Source: an uncultured Kineothrix sp. (GTDB taxonomy: Bacteria; Bacillota; Clostridia; Lachnospirales; Lachnospiraceae). Taken from it: a DNA stretch of 33,378 nucleotides. Position numbers and translations under genes: made by a program. The stretch spans positions 1 to 33,378 of the forward strand of contig CAJUMD010000028.1 of the NCBI GenBank assembly GCA_910587275.1, given 5' to 3'. Below are positions 1 to 8,096 of this stretch, one piece after another. Position 1 is the stretch's first letter, and every line of letters starts with the position of its first letter. A model generated the notes under the pieces. That model was given only the letters and a program-made list of their open reading frames with translations. It made no database searches and had not been told where the DNA came from.

Positions 1-60
1 AGCTATAAATTCCTTGATTTTTTAAGGGAAATCACTTGACAATATAGGGAGGAAATGCTT

Positions 61-1485
61 ATGAAAAAGAAAACACTGGCAATCATGACTGCGGCAGCCA
101 TGGTAATGTCCTTTGCCGGATGCGGCAATGGGAATGGGAGCGGAACCGGACCGGCAAATACGCCCAGGGATTCCGTGCAGACAACGGAAGCGGAAACGCC
201 GGCTGGAAATCCGCCGGCGGAAACCGGGGACGGGACAGGAACGGACACGGCTTCCGGTAAAGAGATTACGGTTTGGGTGGAAAAGATTTTCAGTGATGAT
301 GCAAATGCGGCAGTGGAAGCAAGGCTGAAACAGTATGGCACGGAAAAAGGTGTAACGGTCCATGTGGAATTAATCGGGGCAACGGATATTATGACAAAAC
401 TTAACGCCACCATCGAGGCGGGAAGGAACGTACCGGATATCATTTCATCCAGTACGACCAAGGTATTGAATTATTACCCGAACATCCCCTGCCTGGATGT
501 TTCGGACCTTGTGGCGGAAATCAATGAGGCACGTCCTTATTTACCGTCCGCACTGGAAGGGACGCAGATCGGAGGGGTTCATTACTATGTGCCTTATTAC
601 AGTTCCTCCTGTATGATGTTTGTCCGGAAAGACAAACTGGAGGAGGCAGGTATTACGGAAATGCCTTCCACATGGGAAGAAGTCTTTGCGGCAGCGGAAG
701 CCATCAGCGACCCGGCAGGGGATTTCTACGGATTGGGCATGGGCTGCGGGGAAAACGATGATGACGATGAAAATACCCTCCGCCAGTATTGCTGGAACGA
801 GGGCGGATACCTGCTGGATGCGGACGGAAACATAACGGTGGACAATGAAGTGGTAAAAAAATGCGTATCCAGATGGGCAGGGCTGTATGCGGCAGGAGTA
901 ATCCCTCCCGATGCAGTAACCTGGGATGCGGGCGGCAATAACAGTTCCTATCTTGCGGGGCGTACCGGTATCGTGTTCAATGCACCTACCCTGTACAACG
1001 CCATGCGCAATGACAGCCAGTATGCGGAGCTTTTGGAAAACACGGTGATACTTGCCCCTCCGGCGGGTGCGGATAACAATGTATATATGAGTTTTCCGGT
1101 TGGTTACAGCATCATGAACACATGCAAGGACGTGGAACTGGCTTCCGACCTCATCCGGTATCTTGTGGAAAAAGAATGGTATGACGGATTTTTGGAAGGC
1201 ATTGCACCGATTTATGCCCCCATGTTTCGGGATGCGGAAGATAATCCGGTATGGACGGGGGATGCCGTGAATGCCGAAGTGCTGAAATATGTGCAGAGTG
1301 CAACCGGTTATTACGGATATCCCGTGGAAACCATCGGCGGGCGTGCGGCTGCGGCAAGGCATTATTTCACATTCCCGGTCGGCAAGATGTTCCACCAGGT
1401 GGCTGCGGGTGCGGCTTCTGCCGAAGATGCCGTAAAAAAAGTGGCGGGCGATTTGGACGATTTCAAGGATCAGGTTGGCGAATAA
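61..1485 (+). CDS. ABC transporter extracellular solute-binding lipoprotein (family 1, sugar type)
   Basis: Binds a small solute, probably a sugar or sugar acid, outside the membrane and would deliver it to an ABC permease. The N-terminus has a Lys-rich start, a hydrophobic stretch and a lipobox ending FAGC, with Cys21 as the lipidated residue. A Gly/Thr/Pro/Glu-rich linker (about 22-68) precedes the mature domain, which opens with EITVWVEKIF as in family 1 binding proteins. The start at 61 is chosen because AGGGAGG at 46-52 is 8 nt from it; the in-frame ATG at 55 is only 2 nt away. No permease or ATPase genes are in view; they may lie left of the window. The operon continues with a dehydrogenase, aldolase, kinase and RpiR regulator, so uptake is probably coupled to that catabolic route. 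Ligand unknown. Confidence 0.88.
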   Translation: MKKKTLAIMTAAAMVMSFAGCGNGNGSGTGPANTPRDSVQTTEAETPAGNPPAETGDGTGTDTASGKEITVWVEKIFSDDANAAVEARLKQYGTEKGVTVHVELIGATDIMTKLNATIEAGRNVPDIISSSTTKVLNYYPNIPCLDVSDLVAEINEARPYLPSALEGTQIGGVHYYVPYYSSSCMMFVRKDKLEEAGITEMPSTWEEVFAAAEAISDPAGDFYGLGMGCGENDDDDENTLRQYCWNEGGYLLDADGNITVDNEVVKKCVSRWAGLYAAGVIPPDAVTWDAGGNNSSYLAGRTGIVFNAPTLYNAMRNDSQYAELLENTVILAPPAGADNNVYMSFPVGYSIMNTCKDVELASDLIRYLVEKEWYDGFLEGIAPIYAPMFRDAEDNPVWTGDAVNAEVLKYVQSATGYYGYPVETIGGRAAAARHYFTFPVGKMFHQVAAGAASAEDAVKKVAGDLDDFKDQVGE

Positions 1486-1503
1486 ATGCGGATGGAGGAT
1501 ACG

Positions 1504-2505
1504 ATGGACGTAAGAGTATGGATGAATTTTGATCCGGGGAAGGTGGACCTTTCCTATCTGCTCCAAAGGTTCCGGGAATTGGGATACGGGGTGGACGCGG
1601 AAGCGGTTCCTGCCGGACATGCGGAAGCGGTTTTGGAAAAAGCACGGAAGGCGGATGTGGTGATTGCGGCCATGGAGGAATGGAATGAAAAAATGCTGTC
1701 GGCGGTGGCGGGGAAAGTGCGGCTGATCCAAAAGTACGGCACCGGATTGGATACCATTGATTTGGAGGCGGCAGGCAGGCATGGCATTGCGGTTGCCAAC
1801 ATACCGGGCGCTAATGCGGCCGCGGTGGCGGAAGTGGCATTGCTGCACATTCTGAATGTGGGAAGAAAATTTGTGCCCTGTGTGTGCGGGGTGAAAAACG
1901 GCAGATGGGATTCAACGGTAACCGGTACGGAGCTGGACGGGAAGACCGTGGGACTGTTGGGATATGGCAGGATTGCGAAAAATCTTGCCAGGATGCTGGG
2001 CGGTTTCCGCGTGAATATACTCGCTTATGATCCCTTTGTACAAAGCATTCCGGCGCAGGACGGCGTGACGCCGGTACAGTCCGCGGAGGAACTGTTTAAG
2101 CGGAGCGATATTGTCAGCCTGCATATCCCCAGTACGGAGGAAACAAAAGGCAGTGTGGGCAGAAACCTCTTTTCCCTTATGAAAAAAGGCGCCTATTTGG
2201 TAAATACCTGCCGGGGGGATGTGGTCAACGAAGCGGATTTGGCGGATGCGCTCCAAAGCGGGCAGATTGCGGCAGCAGGTCTGGATGTATTGGCAGTGGA
2301 ACCGCCGGACGCCGGCCATCCACTTTTGGCAATGGACAATGTATTTATTTCATCCCATATGGGTGCGGAATCATACGAAAGCGCCTACCGCTCCCAGGTC
2401 ATCATGGGGGACAATGTGGAAAGGTTTTTGCGCGGGGAACCCGGCGCCAATATAAAAAACAGGGAATTTTTCGTAAAGGAAAATAAGGAACAGTACAGAT
2501 ATTAA
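1504..2505 (+). CDS. D-isomer-specific 2-hydroxyacid dehydrogenase (SerA/hydroxypyruvate reductase-like)
   Basis: An NAD(P)-dependent oxidoreductase that interconverts 2-oxoacids and D-2-hydroxyacids in the cytoplasm. The dinucleotide-binding motif GYGRIA is at residues 153-158. The catalytic triad is present: Arg237 in NTCRGDVVNE, Glu266 in LAVEPPD and His285 in SSHMGAES. The 333 residues match the family without the ACT domain of classical SerA. The start at 1504 has GGAGG at 1494-1498, 5 nt away; an ATG at 1486 is in frame but has no good site. It follows the binding-protein stop by 18 bases, and the aldolase begins 16 bases after its end, so the genes are co-transcribed. The sugar-operon setting argues for reduction of a sugar-derived oxoacid rather than serine synthesis; that is inference. 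Confidence 0.87.
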   Translation: MDVRVWMNFDPGKVDLSYLLQRFRELGYGVDAEAVPAGHAEAVLEKARKADVVIAAMEEWNEKMLSAVAGKVRLIQKYGTGLDTIDLEAAGRHGIAVANIPGANAAAVAEVALLHILNVGRKFVPCVCGVKNGRWDSTVTGTELDGKTVGLLGYGRIAKNLARMLGGFRVNILAYDPFVQSIPAQDGVTPVQSAEELFKRSDIVSLHIPSTEETKGSVGRNLFSLMKKGAYLVNTCRGDVVNEADLADALQSGQIAAAGLDVLAVEPPDAGHPLLAMDNVFISSHMGAESYESAYRSQVIMGDNVERFLRGEPGANIKNREFFVKENKEQYRY

Positions 2506-2521
2506 CGCAGGAGGTGTCATT

Positions 2522-3436
2522 ATGGACGTATCGAAGTTTCACGGTATTTTTCCCGCATTTTATGCGTGCTATGGCGAAGACGGGGAAATCAGCGCGGAAA
2601 GAACCCGGGCATTGGCAGGGCATTTGCTCCGTAAGGGTGTGCAGGGTCTGTATGTGGGTGGGTCTTCCGGGGAGTGTATTTACCATAGCGTGGAGGAGCG
2701 GAAGAAGACGCTGGAGAATGTCATGGCGGAAGTGAAAGGAAAACTTCCGGTTATCGCGCATGTGGCATGCAACAATACAAGGGACTCGCAGGAACTGGCG
2801 GAGCACGCGGAACATTTGGGCGTGGATGCGGTGGCGGCAATTCCCCCCATTTATTTTCATCTGCCGGAACATGCGGTTGCCCGGTACTGGAATGATATTT
2901 CGGATGCCGCGCCGGCAACGCCGTTTCTTATTTATAACATTCCCCAGCTTGCCGGAACCGCACTGACCATGCCTTTGTTCCAAACTATGCTGGAAAACCC
3001 TATGGTAATCGGCGTGAAGAATTCTTCCATGGCAGTCCAGGATATTCAAAGGTTCAAAGCCGCGTCAGGAGAAGGGCATGTGGTTATGAACGGACCAGAC
3101 GAGCAGTTTACGGGCGGACGGGTAACCGGTGCGGACGGCGGAATCGGCGGGACTTACGGCGTGATGCCGGAACTGTTCCTCAGGATGGAGGAACTGCTGG
3201 GAAATGGAGAAACGGGGCGGGCAAGGGATGTTCAAAATGCCGTAAATAGTGTAATATATAAGATGTGCGAAGCACACGGCAACCTGTATGCCGTAATCAA
3301 GGAAATTTTAAGAATCAACGAAAAACTGGATATTGGAACGGTACGGAAACCGCTGCCGGCGCTTATACCGGAAGATGACTCCATTGTCCGGGAAGCGGCG
3401 CGGATGATCAGGGAGGCAGTTGCGGAATATTGCTAA
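2522..3436 (+). CDS. DapA/NanA-family class I aldolase (N-acetylneuraminate lyase-like)
   Basis: A Schiff-base aldolase of the dihydrodipicolinate synthase/N-acetylneuraminate lyase family, which cleaves or forms a C-C bond next to pyruvate. Visible signatures are the pyruvate-binding loop GGSSGE (46-51), Tyr138 in IYNIP and the Schiff-base Lys166 in GVKNSS. Length 304 is normal. AGGAGGT at 2509-2515 lies 6 nt before the ATG. The GGSSGE loop and the neighbouring ROK kinase and RpiR regulator recall sialic acid operons. However, there is no ManNAc-6-P epimerase, GlcN6P deaminase or sialidase in view, so a different 2-keto-3-deoxy acid is equally possible. Lysine biosynthesis is unlikely in this setting. 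Family assignment is firm; substrate is not. Confidence 0.85.
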   Translation: MDVSKFHGIFPAFYACYGEDGEISAERTRALAGHLLRKGVQGLYVGGSSGECIYHSVEERKKTLENVMAEVKGKLPVIAHVACNNTRDSQELAEHAEHLGVDAVAAIPPIYFHLPEHAVARYWNDISDAAPATPFLIYNIPQLAGTALTMPLFQTMLENPMVIGVKNSSMAVQDIQRFKAASGEGHVVMNGPDEQFTGGRVTGADGGIGGTYGVMPELFLRMEELLGNGETGRARDVQNAVNSVIYKMCEAHGNLYAVIKEILRINEKLDIGTVRKPLPALIPEDDSIVREAARMIREAVAEYC

Positions 3437-3525
3437 GCTGCGGCGTACGGCAGGGGGAGCCGGACGGCAAAGGATGACCGGATTTCCCCTGTGTGCGCTG
3501 ACCGGAGGAAGGAACGGCGGGTAAC

Positions 3526-4407
3526 ATGGGAAAATATATCAGCGTTGATATCGGCGGAACCGAGATAAAGTACGGACTGCTTTCGGAGGAAGGCGTGTTC
3601 CTTTGGCATGGAAGCACGCCCACGGAGGCGGCACGGGGCGGTTGTTGCCTAATGGAAAAAGTAGGGAAAATAATTGGCAGCCTTATGTGCGGCGGTATTG
3701 CGGGAATCTGCATCTCCACGGCAGGTATGGTGGACTCCGTACAGGGGAAAATCCTGTATGCCAACTCCAATATCCCCGGTTATGCGGGAACGGAAGTGAA
3801 AAAACGGCTGGAAGAAGCCTTCCATATTCCCTGCGAAGTGGAAAATGATGTTTACTGTGCGGGAATGGCGGAATATGGCTCGGGAGCGGCAGCGGGAAGC
3901 CGTCTTGCCCTTTGCCTGACCGTGGGGACGGGAATCGGGGGATGTCTCTTGGCGGACGGACAGGTCCTGCGCGGGGCGGGTTATTCCGCAGGCTCCGTCG
4001 GATACCTGCATATGCCGGACGGAAGGAGCTTTGAGGAGAGCGGTTCGGTAACCGCGCTGGTGCGCAGGGTGGCGGAACGGAAAAGGGAGGATGCCGCTCT
4101 GTGGGACGGCAGGAAAATATTTGACGGAATTGCCGGACGGGACGGAATCTGTATCGGGGCAGTGGATGAAATGGCGGATATTTTGGGATTGGGTATTGCG
4201 GATATCTGTTACCTGTTTAACCCGGAAGTGGTGGTGCTGGGCGGGGGGATTATGCGGCAGGAAGAGTATCTGCTTCCGAGAATCCGGTCATCCCTTGACC
4301 GTTATCTGATTCCTGCGGTTGCTTCCCGGACCAGGCTGCGTGCAGCGGTACACCGAAACGAAGCCGGAATGCTGGGGGCATTTTATCATTTTAAGGACAG
4401 GCAATAA
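3526..4407 (+). CDS. ROK-family sugar kinase
   Basis: Phosphorylates a hexose or amino-sugar with ATP in the cytoplasm. The phosphate-1 motif DIGGT is at residues 8-12, the sugar-binding catalytic motif ENDV places the base at Asp108, and GTGIGG (134-139) is the phosphate-2 loop. A second glycine-rich motif, VVVLGGGI, lies near the C-terminus. The Cys-rich zinc motif of many ROK kinases is absent; the region reads GSVGYLHMPDGRSFEESGS, resembling zinc-free Firmicute ROK kinases. There is no HTH, so this is a kinase rather than a repressor. The gap from the aldolase is 89 bases. The ribosome site is weak: GGAGG at 3504-3508 is 17 nt away, with a closer GGCGGG. The aldolase product or its amino-sugar partner is the natural substrate guess. 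Confidence 0.85.
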   Translation: MGKYISVDIGGTEIKYGLLSEEGVFLWHGSTPTEAARGGCCLMEKVGKIIGSLMCGGIAGICISTAGMVDSVQGKILYANSNIPGYAGTEVKKRLEEAFHIPCEVENDVYCAGMAEYGSGAAAGSRLALCLTVGTGIGGCLLADGQVLRGAGYSAGSVGYLHMPDGRSFEESGSVTALVRRVAERKREDAALWDGRKIFDGIAGRDGICIGAVDEMADILGLGIADICYLFNPEVVVLGGGIMRQEEYLLPRIRSSLDRYLIPAVASRTRLRAAVHRNEAGMLGAFYHFKDRQ

Positions 4408-4444
4408 CATATATAAGGAAGTTTCCGGGGGAGGGACGTGAAAT

Positions 4445-5302
4445 ATGGCGGATAATAACAGGTCGATTGTTCCGGTTATAGAAACAAAATATGACAATAT
4501 GACACAGTCCGAGAAAATCATTGCGGATTTTTTCATGAAAAATAAGGAAGACGGTGATTTTACGATAAAGGAGCTGTCCAACAAAATATTCGTGTCCGAG
4601 GCATCCATTTCCCGGTTTGCCAAAAAGTGCGGGTTTGACGGGTACCGGGAATTTCTCTACCGGTATAAAGAATCACTCCGCGACGGCAGGGAGGACGTGG
4701 CATTGAGTACCAAAACAGTCATGGATACCTACCAGGATTTGTTAAACAGGACCTGCTGTCTGATGGATGAGGCGCAGATTGCCCGTATCGTCCAGTACAT
4801 GGACGGCTGCAGGCGTGTCATTGCGTGCGGAATCGGCAGTTCGGGGTTGGCGGTCAGTGAGATGGAAAGCCGTTTTATGCGTATCGGTGTGGATATAGAT
4901 TCCCTGCAGGATGCGGACCGCATGAAAATGCAGGCTATTTTCATGGATACGGACAGTCTGGTTTTTGGGTTCAGCATCAGCGGGCAGACCGAGCCGGTGT
5001 TGTATCTGCTGCAGGAGGCGCATAACCGGGGAGCCAAAACCGTATTTATCACTACCCATGACAGGAGCTATTACCGGGAGTTTAGCGATGAGGTGGTGCT
5101 GACGGCTTATTCCAAATACCTGGAGACGGGCAGTACGGTTTCCCCGCAGTTTCCGCTGCTTCTGATGATTGATGTCATTTACAACGAATATGTCAACCGG
5201 GACAGGAAGCGGAAAATGGCGCTTCACGGCGATACGCAGCGCGCGCTGTATACCGGTGCGGGGCATACCGGTGCAGACGGTTCCAAGCAGCCCGGACGGT
5301 GA
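4445..5302 (+). CDS. RpiR-family transcriptional regulator (HTH + SIS)
   Basis: A phosphosugar-responsive DNA-binding regulator. Residues 1-78 form the RpiR helix-turn-helix domain (MTQSEKIIADFF then IKELSNKIFVSEASISRFAKKCGFDGYREF). Residues about 105-240 form a SIS sugar-isomerase-fold domain with the phosphosugar loop GIGSSGLA and SISGQTEPV. It is the last gene of the catabolic operon, 37 bases after the kinase. It probably senses the sugar phosphate made by the kinase and controls this operon; NanR-like regulators of Firmicute sialic acid operons share the fold. The ribosome site is the GGGGAGG stretch around 4427-4433, about 11 nt from the ATG. Its operator is not visible because the operon promoter lies left of the window. 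Confidence 0.88.
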   Translation: MADNNRSIVPVIETKYDNMTQSEKIIADFFMKNKEDGDFTIKELSNKIFVSEASISRFAKKCGFDGYREFLYRYKESLRDGREDVALSTKTVMDTYQDLLNRTCCLMDEAQIARIVQYMDGCRRVIACGIGSSGLAVSEMESRFMRIGVDIDSLQDADRMKMQAIFMDTDSLVFGFSISGQTEPVLYLLQEAHNRGAKTVFITTHDRSYYREFSDEVVLTAYSKYLETGSTVSPQFPLLLMIDVIYNEYVNRDRKRKMALHGDTQRALYTGAGHTGADGSKQPGR

Positions 5303-5314
5303 TGTTTTTGGGTA

Positions 5315-5330
5315 AATTGTACAAACAATT
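5315..5330. promoter_or_regulatory. Short inverted repeat, possible operator upstream of the CarD gene
   Basis: AATTGT-acaa-ACAATT is a perfect 6-bp inverted repeat with a 4-nt spacer, just after the RpiR gene stop. It lies about 150 bases before the CarD start, in an AT-rich stretch where a promoter is expected. It could be a regulator-binding site; as an RNA hairpin it is weak and has no T-run. Function is inference. Confidence 0.25.
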
Positions 5331-5480
5331 CCCTTCTCTTATGGATAAAATCGCACAAAAATAAGAAAAAACGAAAAAAGTATTAGCGAAAGCTGGTTTT
5401 TTGGGGTAAACTATCTTATAAGGGAACTTGTTGGCAAATTACCCAGCCTATGGGCATCGGATGTGGAGAGAAGGGATGGC

Positions 5481-5993
5481 ATGTTTGAGATAGGCGATTT
5501 TATTGTGTACGGCAATACCGGCGTATGTGAAGTGAAGGATATTACGACAATCCGGATGATGGATGTACCGGAGGACAGGCTTTATTATCTGTTAAGTCCG
5601 CTCCAGCGTAAGGAGAGCAAGATATTTACACCGGTAAACAGCGGAAAGACCGTGATGCGCGCGGTTTTGACCAGGGAGGAAGCGGATGCACTGATCGATG
5701 ATATTCCGGGGATTGAGGAATTATGGGTGGGCAATGATAAACTCAGGGAAGAAATGTACAAGGAAACGATGAAAAGCTGTTCATGCCGGGATTGGATCAA
5801 GATCATCAAGACATTGTATATGCGTAAACAGGAGAGACTGGCACAGGGGAAGAAAACCACGGCGATGGATGAACGCTACCTGCGGCTGGCGGAGGAAAAC
5901 CTGTATTCGGAATTATCGCTGGCGCTGGGGGTTCCGAAGGAGGAGATGGAGACGTATATTACAAAGCGGATGGTGGCGATGAGTGCGGGGTAA
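5481..5993 (+). CDS. CarD/CdnL-family RNA polymerase-binding regulator
   Basis: CarD-family proteins bind the RNA polymerase beta subunit through an N-terminal Tudor-like domain and steady open promoter complexes. The N-terminus MFEIGDFIVYGNTGVCEVKDI is the family hallmark (residues 1-20), and YYLLSPL continues the domain. The C-terminal helical half (about 75-165) contains the WIKIIKTLYMRKQ segment typical of CdnL. At 170 residues it has normal length. The start at 5481 is preferred because AAGGGA at 5471-5476 sits 4 nt upstream and the family begins with this MFEIGD; a GTG at 5463 is in frame. It is monocistronic: a 177-base gap precedes it and a long inverted repeat follows. Confidence 0.88.
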   Translation: MFEIGDFIVYGNTGVCEVKDITTIRMMDVPEDRLYYLLSPLQRKESKIFTPVNSGKTVMRAVLTREEADALIDDIPGIEELWVGNDKLREEMYKETMKSCSCRDWIKIIKTLYMRKQERLAQGKKTTAMDERYLRLAEENLYSELSLALGVPKEEMETYITKRMVAMSAG

Positions 5994-6017
5994 CTGTTTG
6001 GCGGATGCCGGACTGAC

Positions 6018-6073
6018 GCATGGGAAGGAGTACTTTGCGGGGCGTCTGTCCCGCAAAGTACTCCTTCCCATGC
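6018..6073. repeat. 24-bp perfect inverted repeat (hairpin) downstream of the CarD gene
   Basis: Arms 6018-6041 and 6050-6073 are perfectly complementary over 24 bp with an 8-nt loop. It begins 24 bases after the CarD stop. No T-run follows, so it is not a textbook intrinsic terminator, though such a strong hairpin could protect the 3' end of the CarD mRNA or act in transcription ending on either strand. Confidence 0.7.
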
Positions 6074-6086
6074 CGGGTTTCGGGGA

Positions 6087-6112
6087 ATGGATGCGATGGA
6101 TGCGTGGATGCG
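6087..6112. repeat. Short tandem repeat (9, 9 and 8 bp units)
   Basis: ATGGATGCG, ATGGATGCG and TGGATGCG lie head to tail between the CarD hairpin and the tRNA promoter. No function is evident. Confidence 0.5.
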
Positions 6113-6125
6113 TGTAAAAAAGTTC

Positions 6126-6154
6126 TTGCATTATAGAGGGATATGTGATAATAT
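6126..6154 (+). promoter_or_regulatory. Sigma-A promoter of tRNA-Gly
   Basis: TTGCAT at 6126-6131, a 17-bp spacer and TAATAT at 6149-6154. TG lies one base before the -10, giving an extended -10 element. The expected start near 6161 is about 36 bases before the mature tRNA. Confidence 0.7.
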
Positions 6155-6196
6155 TCTGTTTGTCGGTAGCGGCGGGTTTGCATACGGATGTGACAT

Positions 6197-6267
6197 GCGG
6201 GTGTAGTTCAATGGTAGAACACTAGCCTTCCAAGCTAGATACGTGGGTTCGATTCCCATCACCCGCT
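6197..6267 (+). tRNA. tRNA-Gly (anticodon TCC)
   Basis: A complete cloverleaf is readable. The acceptor stem GCGGGTG pairs with CACCCGC, the D arm is GTTC/GAAC, and the anticodon stem CTAGC/GCTAG encloses loop CTTCCAA with anticodon TCC. The T arm GTGGG-TTCGATT-CCCAT has one G-T closing pair. The discriminator is T, and CCA is not encoded. It reads GGA and, by wobble, GGG codons. An upstream promoter and a downstream intrinsic terminator make it a single-gene unit. Confidence 0.97.
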
Positions 6268-6325
6268 TTTTGGCAGGATATCGGACGGATTTATCGGTTA
6301 AAACTTAATAAGTAACAGCGTTATG

Positions 6326-6358
6326 GCATATGGAAATCGGAAATCCATATGCTTTTTT
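6326..6358 (+). terminator. Intrinsic terminator after tRNA-Gly
   Basis: A 9-bp stem (6326-6334 with 6344-6352, GCATATGGA/TCCATATGC) with a 9-nt loop is followed directly by six T at 6353-6358. It ends the tRNA transcript 59 bases past the mature 3' end. Confidence 0.8.
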
Positions 6359-6366
6359 ATGCACAG

Positions 6367-6438
6367 CCCCATGCAGAGGAGGTATGCCGCTAAAGCGGCG
6401 CATGGGGCGCGCAGAGTAGGGGAAAGATTTCCCCTGCT
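6367..6438. other. Two adjacent hairpin-forming segments upstream of the symporter promoter
   Basis: CCCCATGC (6367-6374) pairs with GCATGGGG (6400-6407) around an inner GCCGC-taaa-GCGGC hairpin (6386-6399). A second hairpin follows, from AGTAGGGG to CCCCTGCT (about 6415-6438). The block sits upstream of the 6485-6513 promoter, so it is not in that promoter's mRNA. It may be a decayed repeat element or a terminator against read-through. The rest of 6268-6565 holds only the tRNA terminator and this promoter. Confidence 0.4.
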
Positions 6439-6484
6439 CGATTCATGACGGCAGGCAGCCGGAAGTATCCGGGAACAATAGATG

Positions 6485-6513
6485 TTGACGAAAGAACTTT
6501 TCATGGATATAAT
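6485..6513 (+). promoter_or_regulatory. Near-consensus sigma-A promoter of the NSS symporter gene
   Basis: TTGACG (6485-6490), a 17-bp spacer and a perfect TATAAT (6508-6513). Transcription would start near 6520, leaving a leader of about 45 nt that contains the ribosome site GAGGAG at 6554-6559. Confidence 0.82.
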
Positions 6514-6565
6514 GGCAGAGGGTGGGAGTAGACGTGATGGGAATGGAATGATAGAGGAGTAGGAA

Positions 6566-7942
6566 ATGGAAAAAGAAAGGGAAAGACTTGGATCCCGTTT
6601 GGGATTTATCCTGCTTTCAGCGGGATGCGCCATTGGCATCGGAAATGTTTGGAGGTTTCCTTATGTGACAGGAAAATATGGGGGCGGGGTTTTCGTCCTG
6701 TTTTACCTGTTCTTTTTGATTGTAATGGGGCTTCCCGTTATGACCATGGAGTTTGCAGTGGGACGTGCAAGCAGGAAAAGCGTGATAAAGAGCTTCCGTG
6801 AGCTGGAAAAGGAGGGACAGAAATGGCACCTGCAGGGTTATGCGGCATTTGCGGGCAATTACTGTCTGATGATGTTTTACACCACGGTGGCGGGCTGGAT
6901 GTTGTATTACTTTTTCCTGATGCTGACCGGGAGGTTTGAAGGAGCGGATGCGGCGGGCGTGGGCGTCATCTTTTCCGATATGCTGGGAAGACCGGATATC
7001 ATGGTACTGCTCATGTGCCTGGTTGTGGCGGCGGGATTCGGCATTTGCTCCATGGGACTGCAAAACGGCGTGGAAAGGATAACGAAAGGCATGATGGCGG
7101 CGCTGCTTGGAATCATGGTAGTGCTTGCCGTTCACAGTATGTTTATGGAAGGCGGGGGGGAGGGACTTAAGTTTTACCTTCTGCCTGATTTTGAACGGGC
7201 GGCGGAAGTGGGGCTGGCGGAAATGATTGTGGGGGCAATGAACCAGGCGTTTTTTACCCTGAGTCTGGGAATTGGTTCCATGGCGATTTTCGGCAGTTAT
7301 ATCGGTAAGGAACATACGCTTTTGAAAGAGTCGCTCCATATTGCGGTGCTGGATACTTTTGTGGCGGTAATGGCGGGACTGATTATCTTTCCGGCTTGTT
7401 TCGCTTTCGGAGTCAGCCCTGACAGCGGTCCGTCCTTGATTTTTATTACCCTGCCCAATGTGTTCAATCACATGGCGGGGGGAAGGATATGGGGAAGCCT
7501 GTTCTTTATTTTTATGTCCTTTGCGGCGCTTTCCACGGTGCTGGCGGTTTTTGAGAACATTATTTCCTGCGGTATGGACATGTGGGGATGGAGCAGGAGG
7601 AAATCCAGCCTGATTAATATGGCGTTGGTAGCCCTGCTGTCGGTGCCCTGCGTGCTCGGTTTTAACCTTTGGGCGGGTTTTGCGCCTTTCGGGGAAGGCA
7701 GCAATGTGTTGGATCTGGAGGATTTTATCGTGAGCAGCATTATCCTGCCGCTTGGCTCCCTTGTTTACCTGATGTTCTGCGTCAGCGGGTTTGGCTGGGG
7801 CTTCCGCTCTTATTTGGAGGAAGCCAATACCGGAAAAGGGATGCGCATACCTAAGTGGCTGGGAGGATATTTGAAGTACGTGCTTCCGGTTATGATTTTG
7901 TTCCTGTTTTTGGAAGGAATTATAGGGAAATTTTTTGGCTAG
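6566..7942 (+). CDS. NSS-family sodium:amino-acid symporter (SNF family)
   Basis: A secondary transporter that couples sodium influx to uptake of an amino acid or related amine. The N-terminus LGSRLGFILLSAGCAIGIGNVWRFPYVTGKYGGGVF carries the family signature of TM1 (unwound sodium/substrate site, GNVWRFPY) leading into TM2. About eleven to twelve hydrophobic segments span the 458 residues, as in LeuT, MhsT and TnaT. TM6 is visible as MNQAFFTLSLGIGSMAIFGSYI. GAGGAG at 6554-6559 is 6 nt before the ATG. It has its own strong promoter and stands alone. The family is certain; the substrate cannot be read from sequence. Confidence 0.93.
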   Translation: MEKERERLGSRLGFILLSAGCAIGIGNVWRFPYVTGKYGGGVFVLFYLFFLIVMGLPVMTMEFAVGRASRKSVIKSFRELEKEGQKWHLQGYAAFAGNYCLMMFYTTVAGWMLYYFFLMLTGRFEGADAAGVGVIFSDMLGRPDIMVLLMCLVVAAGFGICSMGLQNGVERITKGMMAALLGIMVVLAVHSMFMEGGGEGLKFYLLPDFERAAEVGLAEMIVGAMNQAFFTLSLGIGSMAIFGSYIGKEHTLLKESLHIAVLDTFVAVMAGLIIFPACFAFGVSPDSGPSLIFITLPNVFNHMAGGRIWGSLFFIFMSFAALSTVLAVFENIISCGMDMWGWSRRKSSLINMALVALLSVPCVLGFNLWAGFAPFGEGSNVLDLEDFIVSSIILPLGSLVYLMFCVSGFGWGFRSYLEEANTGKGMRIPKWLGGYLKYVLPVMILFLFLEGIIGKFFG

Positions 7943-8096
7943 AGCGTGTTTGAAAATTGTTTTGCTCCGTACGGGGCGGACGGTTTAGGAAAAATTAATT
8001 ATTTCCGTGGTTTTATGGCTGGAAAAACGGGGTGGATTGTGTTACGCTTGAAAAGCGGTGCTATTGAGGGCAAACGGAATATAGGAACATAAGAGT
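7943..8096. other. Intergenic stretch without a recognised feature
   Basis: The first part of the 357-base gap between the symporter and VanW genes. A short self-complementary patch (GCTCCGTACGGGGC, about 7966-7979) is visible, but there is no T-run and no ORF with a ribosome site. The second part (8097-8225) is an interspersed repeat. Confidence 0.4.

Noticed and set aside
36..41. TTGACA as a promoter -35 for the solute-binding protein
   Set aside because: There is no room for a -10 at 16-18 bp spacing before the ribosome site and start codon.
541..1848. Long minus-strand ORF of 435 codons opposite the binding protein and dehydrogenase
   Set aside because: It runs antisense across two clear genes, is rich in His/Arg/Pro as expected of a shadow frame, and has no family signature.
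5318..5346. TTGTAC-17-TATGGA as the CarD promoter
   Set aside because: The -10 match is poor, and other AT-rich patches nearby (for example TAAACT near 5406) are equally good; no single choice is supported.
6617..7471. Minus-strand ORF of 284 codons opposite the symporter
   Set aside because: It is antisense to an unmistakable transporter and has shadow-frame composition.
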